DNA of 10,424 nt from JAAZKO01 sp964432115 (GTDB lineage Bacteria > Patescibacteriota > Microgenomatia > UBA1400 > PJMF01): assembly GCA_964432115.1 (NCBI GenBank), contig CAYSMC010000001.1:1-10424 (forward strand), in the 5' to 3' direction. The first letter of the stretch is position 1, and each line of letters begins with the position of its first letter. This document shows, piece after piece, positions 1-6,146 of this stretch. The translations under genes were made by a program, and so were the position numbers. The notes beneath the pieces were generated by a model. The model saw nothing but the letters and a program-made list of their open reading frames with translations, ran no database searches and was not told the origin of the DNA.

Positions 1-5
1 TTTCT

Positions 6-3000
6 TTAATCCTCAATTTCTATTGCTTCGTCATTGTTTTCTTCGTCATCTTCTTCATCTTCTTCATCTTCCTCATCTTCAACAAGGCCTGCGGTGTCTG
101 CTAAATCATTCTCATCAAGATCTTCTTGCTCTTCTTCAGCGTCTTCATCTTCATCCTTAGTTTCTTCTTTAGAATCTAGGTCTTCCAAAATTAATATTTC
201 TTCTTCACTCTTATCTGCTTCACTGTCTTCATTACTAAGTACAACCTCATCTAATGGATTGATATTCAACACTAAAGAATTGAGTTCTTTACACAAAACC
301 TTAAATGATTCTGGCACAGTTGGCGCAGGAATTTCCTCTCCTTTAACAATGGCTTCGAAGGCTTTTGCTCTACCTCGAACATCATCTGATTTAATAGTCA
401 ACATTTCTTGCAAAACATGAGCAGCTCGATGTGCCTCAAGTGCCCAAACTTCCATTTCTCCCATACGTTGACCACCCATTTGCGCTTTACCACCTAAAGG
501 TTGTTGAGTCACTAAAGAATAAGGACCTGTTGACCGAGCGTGAGTTTTATCTTCAACCATGTGACTAAGCTTTAAAATATAGTTTATTCCTACTACTGAT
601 TGTTCATGATAAGGTTCACCAGTTAAACCATCATATAGTTGAGTTTTACCCGATACTGGTAAACCTGCTTTTTCTAATTCTTGCCAAATTTTATTCTCAT
701 CAAACTCTTCAAAAGCGGGCATTGCCACTCGATAACCCAATTGATTAGCGGCCCAACCCAAATGAGTTTCCAAAAGTTGTCCTAAGTTCATACGTGCTAA
801 AACTGACAAAGGAGAAATAATGATATCAACTGCCGTCCCATCTTCTAAATGAGGCATGTCTGCTTGAGGAACAATCTTAGAAATTACTCCTTTGTTACCA
901 TGACGTCCCGCCAATTTATCTCCTACTACAATTTTTCTCAATTGAGCAACCTTAACTATAACTTCTTTGATCGTTCCTGGATCTAATTCGTCACCCAAAT
1001 CACGATCTAAAATTTGTATATCGATTACTGTGCCTTCCTCTCCATGAGGCATACGCAGTGAAGTGTCGCGAATTTCTTTAGATTTTTCTCCAAAAATAGC
1101 TCGTAGTAAACGCTCTTCTGGAGAAAGCTCTGTTTCTCCCTTAGGAGCCACTTTACCCACCAAGATGTCGCCAGATTTTACATGACTACCAATTTGGATA
1201 ATCCCATCAATATTTAAATTGGCTAAAAAGGTTTCACTAACATTGGGTATATCGTTGGTTAATTCTTCAGGACCCAAACGAGTATCCATCACTTTGGCTT
1301 TATGTTCACTGATTTGAATAGAACTTAAAGTGTCTTGTTGAACTAAACGATCAGAAATAACGATTGCATCTTCATAACCCAAACCTCTAAAAGAAGTGTA
1401 GGCAATTAATAAATTGGTACCCAAAGCTAATTCCCCATGATCAGTGGCCGGACCATCAATTAAAACATCACCTTTTTTGATCTTATCACCGACCAATACC
1501 TCTGGAGTTTGATTATAACAAGTACTTTGAGAAGTACGAGCAAATTTATTTAATTTATAAATTAAATTACCCTGTTGATAGCTAACTCGTTCATTGTTAG
1601 CATTTTCGACCCAACTTTTAGCTTTTTCTTGATATTTAGGATCAAGTTTTAATACTAATTCACTTGCGTCAACATTGATTATTTCTCCAGGAAATTCCGC
1701 TAAAACAGTCCAACCCATAGCAGTGGCGATTTCTTTTTCCATACCAGTACCAACAATTGGTGCCTGAGTTTTGACCAAAGGCACAGCTTGGCATTGCATA
1801 TGAGAACCCATTAAAGCTCGATTAGCTTCATCATGAGCGATGAATGGAATCAACGAGGCACTACTACCAACCACCTGACGTGGCACCACATCAATATATT
1901 CAACCTTTTTTACCGAACCCTCTATAAATTGATTATTGTAACGCATTGGCACCCAATCTTGAGTAATATATCCTTTATCATCAATCTTGACACCTGCATG
2001 AGTAATATAATGATCTTCTTCTTCATCAGCACTTAAATAAACAATCTCATCAGTAATCTTTATTTTTCCTCGAGAGTTAATAACTTTAGAATATGGAGCT
2101 TCTAAGAATCCATATTTATTAACTTTGGTATAGAGAGCTAAATAAGTGACTAAACCAATGTTAGGACCTTCTGGAGAACGAATAGGACAAATTCTGGAAT
2201 ATTGTGAAGCATTAATGTCACGCATTGAGAAAGATGCTCGATCTCGAGTAACTCCGCCAGTTCCCATAACAGATAGGCGACGTAAATTATCAATTTCTGA
2301 CAAAGGATTAGTTTGATCTAAAATAGTTGATAAGCGATTGCGACGGAAAAATTCAGCGATCGAAGCAATGAGTGGTCTAGCATTCACTAAAGCTGAAGGC
2401 GTTAATACCTCATCTGTTTTGGTTAAAGACATTTTTTCACGAATCGAACGTTCTAAACGAATTAAACCAATCCGAAAAGCACTAATTAAAACTAGTTCTC
2501 CAACTTGACGAACTCGGCGATTAGATAAGTGATCAATATCATCAACTTTTCCTTCGCCATTTTGTAATTTAATCAAATATTTAATGCTAGCCAGAACATC
2601 TTCTTTAGCTAAAACCGTTAGTTTTTCATCGAGTTTGATCCCTAAACGACGATTCATTTTATAACGACCAACCTCTCCTAAATCATAACGACGAGGATCA
2701 AAAAACATATTCTTTAAAAACTCTTGAGCTGTTTCCAAGACCGCTGGTTCACCAGGACGCATTTTTTCATAAACTTCAATCAAGGCTTCAGCTTGATTAG
2801 TGGTAGAATCTTTACGCAAGGTGTTATTAATTAGATCGAATTTATCTTGTGTTAACGTTTCTCCCAAAGCTTGAGCAATGTCATCATTGCTCTCCCAACC
2901 TAAAGCTCGAAGTAACACGGTCGCCGGCATTTTACGACGACGATCAATTTTAATGGTTAAAACATGACGTCGACTAACATTAATTTCCAACCAAGAACCA

Positions 3001-3491
3001 CGCATTGGTCGAAGTTCTGCTTTATACAATAATTCTTTAGTATTTTGATCTTCTTCACCAGAAAAGAAAACGCCAGGTGATCTCACTAATTGAGTTACTA
3101 TACCTCTCTCAATACCATTGATGATGAAAGTCCCCGTGTTGGTCATGGCTGGAATATCGCCCAGAAACACTTCCTGAGTTCTTTCTTCTCCAGTTTTTTT
3201 ATTTAGCAGGGTAGCTTCTACATATAAAGGTTGATCATAAGAAACATTTTTATTTTTAGCTTCAGTAGGAGTATATTTAGCCTGACCAAAACGATATTCG
3301 CCAAATTTTAGCGACCAGTTTTTACCTGTAAAATCTTCAATGCCACGATCTGCATTTATTTCTTGCAAAGATTCTTTAATGCCACAATTCAAAAAATCTT
3401 GATAACTATTAATTTGTAAAGCAACTAAATCTAGTTTAGGTAAAGTTAAGTGTTCTTGTCCCCAATTTTGGCGTTTGATTGTTTGTGGCAT
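6..3491 (-). CDS. rpoB: DNA-directed RNA polymerase subunit beta
   Basis: Beta subunit of RNA polymerase, which forms one half of the catalytic cleft. It is 1161 residues, against about 1190 in Bacillus and 1342 in E. coli, and lacks the large lineage-specific insertions. Recognisable parts in order are the N-terminal lobes, the rifampicin-pocket/fork region (387-412), CPIRSPEGPNIGL (435-447), YEDAI with E707-D708, VAPKGETELSPEERLLRAIFG in the flap region (781-800), GDKLAGRHGNKG with the two catalytic lysines K859 and K867, and the LGGKAQMGGQRMGEMEVWALEA switch/clamp contact (999-1020). The normal C-terminus ends near residue 1083 and is followed by an acidic tail of about 78 residues. In the rifampicin pocket, positions equivalent to E. 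coli Q513, F514 and H526 are T389, I390 and N402. The ATG at 3491 is preceded by AAGGA at a 7-base spacing. The gene has its own upstream gap after a terminator and does not follow rplL. rpoC is expected beyond base 1. Confidence 0.98.
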   Translation of the reverse strand: MPQTIKRQNWGQEHLTLPKLDLVALQINSYQDFLNCGIKESLQEINADRGIEDFTGKNWSLKFGEYRFGQAKYTPTEAKNKNVSYDQPLYVEATLLNKKTGEERTQEVFLGDIPAMTNTGTFIINGIERGIVTQLVRSPGVFFSGEEDQNTKELLYKAELRPMRGSWLEINVSRRHVLTIKIDRRRKMPATVLLRALGWESNDDIAQALGETLTQDKFDLINNTLRKDSTTNQAEALIEVYEKMRPGEPAVLETAQEFLKNMFFDPRRYDLGEVGRYKMNRRLGIKLDEKLTVLAKEDVLASIKYLIKLQNGEGKVDDIDHLSNRRVRQVGELVLISAFRIGLIRLERSIREKMSLTKTDEVLTPSALVNARPLIASIAEFFRRNRLSTILDQTNPLSEIDNLRRLSVMGTGGVTRDRASFSMRDINASQYSRICPIRSPEGPNIGLVTYLALYTKVNKYGFLEAPYSKVINSRGKIKITDEIVYLSADEEEDHYITHAGVKIDDKGYITQDWVPMRYNNQFIEGSVKKVEYIDVVPRQVVGSSASLIPFIAHDEANRALMGSHMQCQAVPLVKTQAPIVGTGMEKEIATAMGWTVLAEFPGEIINVDASELVLKLDPKYQEKAKSWVENANNERVSYQQGNLIYKLNKFARTSQSTCYNQTPEVLVGDKIKKGDVLIDGPATDHGELALGTNLLIAYTSFRGLGYEDAIVISDRLVQQDTLSSIQISEHKAKVMDTRLGPEELTNDIPNVSETFLANLNIDGIIQIGSHVKSGDILVGKVAPKGETELSPEERLLRAIFGEKSKEIRDTSLRMPHGEEGTVIDIQILDRDLGDELDPGTIKEVIVKVAQLRKIVVGDKLAGRHGNKGVISKIVPQADMPHLEDGTAVDIIISPLSVLARMNLGQLLETHLGWAANQLGYRVAMPAFEEFDENKIWQELEKAGLPVSGKTQLYDGLTGEPYHEQSVVGINYILKLSHMVEDKTHARSTGPYSLVTQQPLGGKAQMGGQRMGEMEVWALEAHRAAHVLQEMLTIKSDDVRGRAKAFEAIVKGEEIPAPTVPESFKVLCKELNSLVLNINPLDEVVLSNEDSEADKSEEEILILEDLDSKEETKDEDEDAEEEQEDLDENDLADTAGLVEDEEDEEDEEDDEENNDEAIEIED
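41..80 (-). repeat. GAA/GAT microsatellite coding the acidic RpoB tail
   Basis: On the plus strand this reads as repeated TCTTCA and TCTTCT units, which on the minus strand are in-frame GAA/GAT/GAG codons. They give an almost pure Glu/Asp run at residues about 1138-1151 of RpoB. A looser form of the same composition extends to about base 240. Such tracts can expand or contract by replication slippage, and changes of whole codons would alter tail length without breaking the frame. Confidence 0.7.
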
Positions 3492-3498
3492 GAAATTT

Positions 3499-3503
3499 TC
3501 CTT
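3499..3503 (-). promoter_or_regulatory. Shine-Dalgarno sequence of rpoB
   Basis: AAGGA on the minus strand (TCCTT on the plus strand), seven bases before the ATG at 3491-3489. This fixes the rpoB start and is the only convincing ribosome binding site I find in front of any of the six genes. Confidence 0.7.
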
Positions 3504-3527
3504 GCTAAATTTTTTGTTCGCTGTTGA

Positions 3528-3536
3528 TTTATAATA
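3528..3536 (-). promoter_or_regulatory. possible -10 region of the rpoB promoter
   Basis: The minus strand reads TATTATAAA here, containing both TATTAT and TATAAA (each five of six to the TATAAT consensus). Transcription from it would give a leader of about 30 bases that includes the rpoB Shine-Dalgarno sequence, and it lies downstream of the mltG terminator. I see no good -35 box at 16-18 bases: the best matches, TTAAAC and TAAACT, are weak and fall in the neighbouring inverted repeat. The region is very AT-rich, so chance resemblance is a real possibility. Confidence 0.3.
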
Positions 3537-3537
3537 A

Positions 3538-3561
3538 TTTAAACTAAATCTAAAGTTTAAA
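3538..3561. repeat. 8-bp inverted repeat upstream of rpoB
   Basis: TTTAAACT at 3538-3545 and its exact reverse complement AGTTTAAA at 3554-3561 are separated by 8 bases. The repeat sits directly upstream of the possible rpoB -10 region, where a -35 box or operator would lie. It could be a protein binding site or a weak hairpin. Because it is mostly A and T, it may also be accidental. Confidence 0.35.
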
Positions 3562-3604
3562 ATTTAGAGTACACTTTTTTCTATTAAAAAACCTTGACAA
3601 TAGC

Positions 3605-3641
3605 AAAAAAACACAGCTAAGGTTATTTATTACTTGCTGTG
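3605..3641 (-). terminator. rho-independent terminator after mltG
   Basis: On the minus strand CACAGC (3641-3636) pairs with GCTGTG (3617-3612) across an 18-base loop and is followed at once by seven T (3611-3605). An upstream CAGCTAA (3658-3652) can also pair with TTAGCTG (3620-3614), which overlaps the same right arm, so two hairpins compete for it. The element lies about 125 bases after the mltG stop and about 110 bases before rpoB. It should separate the envelope cluster from rpoB transcription. The loop is long for a classical terminator, which lowers confidence somewhat. Confidence 0.6.
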
Positions 3642-3765
3642 CTAAATTTAATTAGCTGTTTTATTATTTTTTAGAACAAAAGTCACAAATTAGTTCTGAT
3701 ACTTGCTATTGCTTTAGGCTAAAATCTGTTTTTAGACAATCGTGCATTGTAACAGGAAGAGACAA

Positions 3766-4755
3766 CTAACGCAAGTATTGATTTACATTAGCATTGTGAA
3801 CATCAATGGTTTCTGCCGTGTGAATTTTACCAGAAAGATCATGAATGTAATATAAAGCACTGGTTGACTGAGGATTAAGTACGGCTTGAATAGCCATTAA
3901 GCCTGGATTACAAATTGGTTTAGGAGGTAAACCAACATTTAGATAAGTATTGTAAATGGAATCCAGCTTCTTATCTGCCGCGGTAGGAGTAGACCACCAG
4001 GATTGTTCAGTAGCACTATATCCTTTAATATATTGCAGTGAAGCATCAACTTGCAGAGGCATTCCAATCTCCAAACGATTGAAAAGAATACCAGCTATCA
4101 ATGACATCTCTTCATCACTAGCACTTTCTCTTTGCACTAGAGAGGCCAAAGTTAAAATTTGATTTAAATTCAATTGATTATTAGCTAATGCTTCGCTTAA
4201 GCCAGCTAACACTTTATTTTCAAAAGTATTCACTAAAAGATTGACAATGGTTTTTGTGCTACTAGCTTTTGCAAGCAAATAAGTTTCCGGAAATAATTGT
4301 CCTTCTAAATTATTAGTCAACTCAAAAAATTCTTGTTCATCAAAATTAACAAATTCTTGTTTTACTAAGCTGGCCGCTATTTCTTCACGTCGCCAACCCT
4401 CTGGTATAGTAATCCACAAATCATCAGTGCCTCTACTTAAAACTTGGACCAAATCATTAACAGATAAACTTGGACTCAATCTAAAAGAACCAGCTTGAAT
4501 TTGACTCTGTAAACCTTTTTGATAAAGCAAATAACGAAAAGCTAAAGTTGAGCGAATTAGTCCCTCATCTTTTAAACGTTCAGCAATACGCTGAGTAGAT
4601 TGACCTTTGGGAATAACAAAAGTCACTGTTGTTTGATCACTGCTATCTACTGCCTGCAATAAAGAAATAAAGATCACAAAAACAGAAATAACTGTTATTA
4701 AAAAAATCAATAATGAAGGAAATAATAAAGAAGGTTTTTTTTTCGAATTGTGCAT
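3766..4755 (-). CDS. mltG: endolytic murein transglycosylase MltG (YceG family)
   Basis: Inner-membrane lytic transglycosylase that cuts nascent peptidoglycan strands and is thought to act as a terminator of glycan polymerisation. It has 329 residues, typical for the family. A short basic N-terminus (NSKKK) precedes one membrane helix at about 11-34, leaving the rest outside. A LysM-like region at about 44-110 (FVIPKGQSTQRIAERLKDEG) is followed by the YceG catalytic core. The motif LASLVQRESA carries the expected catalytic glutamate E210 (E218 in E. coli). Also present are FNRLEIGMPLQVDASLQY (225-242), YNTYLNVGLPPKPICNPG (268-285) and a C-terminal HTAETIDVHNANV. It starts 13 bases after the ruvX stop without a Shine-Dalgarno match, so translation is probably coupled. 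Nine consecutive A fall in codons 5-7. The stop is TAG. Confidence 0.95.
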   Translation of the reverse strand: MHNSKKKPSLLFPSLLIFLITVISVFVIFISLLQAVDSSDQTTVTFVIPKGQSTQRIAERLKDEGLIRSTLAFRYLLYQKGLQSQIQAGSFRLSPSLSVNDLVQVLSRGTDDLWITIPEGWRREEIAASLVKQEFVNFDEQEFFELTNNLEGQLFPETYLLAKASSTKTIVNLLVNTFENKVLAGLSEALANNQLNLNQILTLASLVQRESASDEEMSLIAGILFNRLEIGMPLQVDASLQYIKGYSATEQSWWSTPTAADKKLDSIYNTYLNVGLPPKPICNPGLMAIQAVLNPQSTSALYYIHDLSGKIHTAETIDVHNANVNQYLR

Positions 4756-4768
4756 TAAGGGATTTAGT

Positions 4769-5170
4769 CTAACATAAATCTAAATAGTTTTCGAGAATAA
4801 TGGCTGCTGCATAATGATCAATCGCTTGACGTCTATGCTTTTTTGGTAATTCTTTTAATCGTTGTTCAACTTCATAAGAAGACAATGTTTCATCAATCAA
4901 GATAATGTCTATGCTAAACACCGACTTCAAATGCTGAAAAAATTCTAAAGTTTTTTGTGCCATTTCTTGTTCAGAAATACCTAAAACAATTTTCTGCACT
5001 TTTTCTTTTTCAACAATATTTTTAATTTCTTGTAGAGCTCGAGAACCAATAATTTGATTTTTTAATGTTAAATCATTTTGAATAACTTTTAATGGCTCAG
5101 CCAAACCAACATAGGAAATGGCTAAACCAATTCGAGCTAAACCATAATCAATTGCCAAAATCGTTGACAT
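4769..5170 (-). CDS. ruvX: RuvX/YqgF family RNase H-fold nuclease (putative Holliday junction resolvase or pre-16S rRNA nuclease)
   Basis: Small RNase H-fold protein of 133 residues. The family is annotated as a putative Holliday junction resolvase, and in E. coli as the nuclease that finishes the 5' end of 16S rRNA; the sequence cannot decide between these. The signature IDYGLARIGLAIS carries D8, IDETLSSYEVEQRL carries E94, and RRQAIDHYAAAIILENYL carries D118, so the three acidic catalytic positions are present. The usual GLPxxxDG segment after the third strand is reduced to VLGISEQEM, with neither the proline nor the DG, so that loop is several residues shorter than in E. coli. It lies 15 bases after the sortase stop and 13 before mltG. 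The neighbourhood alaS-ruvX-mltG is a conserved bacterial arrangement. The ATG has only a weak AGG upstream, and the stop is TAG. Confidence 0.93.
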   Translation of the reverse strand: MSTILAIDYGLARIGLAISYVGLAEPLKVIQNDLTLKNQIIGSRALQEIKNIVEKEKVQKIVLGISEQEMAQKTLEFFQHLKSVFSIDIILIDETLSSYEVEQRLKELPKKHRRQAIDHYAAAIILENYLDLC

Positions 5171-5185
5171 CTTTATTAAACCTAT

Positions 5186-6145
5186 CTATTCCTTAATTAG
5201 TTGAGCAGTAACTATCCCACGACGTAAAGTGGTACCCTCCGGAGTACAAGTTACTAGTTTTAATTGACGTACATCAATTCGCTGAGCAAGAATAAAAGTA
5301 TCGTTGGGTTTTACTTCAGTTTTACCTTGTACTACATAAGTATATTTCACGTTATCATAAGTTAAATAAATTTTGTCTCCTTTTTCAAGAGTCATGATTT
5401 TACTGAAAATTGAATTATAACGACGAGAATTATTTTCGCTAGGATTATAAAATTGACGTAAAACAGAATGACCAAAAATAACAGGTGATCCAAGTTGCCC
5501 GGGCAAACCAGTCCCCGGATAATGGATTAGGCTTTGATTAAGATCACTGCCGCCCACTCTCACTTTGGCATTACTAATATTTAAACTAGGAATATCTAAG
5601 CTGTATTCAATAAATTCACTCGTGCTTAATTCTGTGTTGGTTAAATCATCGTTAAACCAATTGCTTAAATCAGTAAAATCAGGTACTTGATCTAGAATCA
5701 CTGGTTCAGTTTGAGTATTAAATTCTGAATTTTGACCCTTTGCCACATCGGCTTGTGCTTGAGCGGAAATTAAAGGATTACCAAGCAACAATTGAGAATG
5801 AGGAATTGGTGATAATAAAGCCATTTCTTCTTGTTTTTTCCAAGGCAAATAGTAATCTATTAATGGCCACAATGCAGACAAAGCCAAACCTAAACCAAAC
5901 ACTATTAATGCTATTGGAAAAAAAGTTGCTCCAACCCTAATGATTTTGGGTAAACGCCGCCAAAAATTCAATTTAATTTGCTGATCTAAAGCTTGTTCGC
6001 CTTTTAAACTAGCTTTGTCTTGTTTTAAAAAATAGTTAACTTTTTTATTTAAATCTTGAATTGCTACCCCATCTTGGAGAGCTTGTCGATATAATTTGAG
6101 CAGCTGTTTTTTTTGTTTAGTTAGTTGAGAATTATTCTTGGCCAT
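5186..6145 (-). CDS. membrane-anchored sortase family transpeptidase
   Basis: Sortase, a cysteine transpeptidase that normally joins surface proteins to the cell wall or to each other outside the membrane. The frame is open to a TTG at 6160, but the ATG at 6145 is the better start: it lies one base after the stop of the upstream gene and gives MAKNNSQLTKQ (319 residues). A charged, lysine-rich cytoplasmic segment of about 65 residues, possibly helical, comes first. One membrane helix follows at about 70-95, then a linker rich in Gln, Asn and acidic residues. The sortase beta-barrel is at about 180-319. HYPGTGLPGQLGSPVIFGHS contains catalytic H226; LKLVTCTPEGTTLRR contains C300 and the arginine at R309, nine residues on. 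The TCTPxG pattern resembles class C, D or E sortases, not class A or B. No LPXTG-type substrate is visible in this window. The stop is TAG. Confidence 0.92.
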   Translation of the reverse strand: MAKNNSQLTKQKKQLLKLYRQALQDGVAIQDLNKKVNYFLKQDKASLKGEQALDQQIKLNFWRRLPKIIRVGATFFPIALIVFGLGLALSALWPLIDYYLPWKKQEEMALLSPIPHSQLLLGNPLISAQAQADVAKGQNSEFNTQTEPVILDQVPDFTDLSNWFNDDLTNTELSTSEFIEYSLDIPSLNISNAKVRVGGSDLNQSLIHYPGTGLPGQLGSPVIFGHSVLRQFYNPSENNSRRYNSIFSKIMTLEKGDKIYLTYDNVKYTYVVQGKTEVKPNDTFILAQRIDVRQLKLVTCTPEGTTLRRGIVTAQLIKE

Positions 6146-6146
6146 A

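Noticed and set aside
34..420. Plus-strand open frame giving a serine-rich 128-residue protein
   Set aside because: It is the complement of the Glu/Asp codons of the RpoB tail; the serine run comes only from reading TCT/TCA repeats. It has no ribosome binding site and resembles no known protein.
3594..3599. Perfect TTGACA on the plus strand
   Set aside because: No -10 box occurs at 16-18 bases (the sequence there is CTAAGG), and no plus-strand gene follows. It overlaps the terminator and appears accidental.
3642..3765. Possible small RNA or tRNA between mltG and rpoB
   Set aside because: I find no cloverleaf, no conserved TTCGA-type arm and no promoter of its own. The weak CTAAAA/TTTTAG (3719-3735) and AGAAC/GTTCT stems are AT-rich and not followed by a T-run on the transcribed strand.
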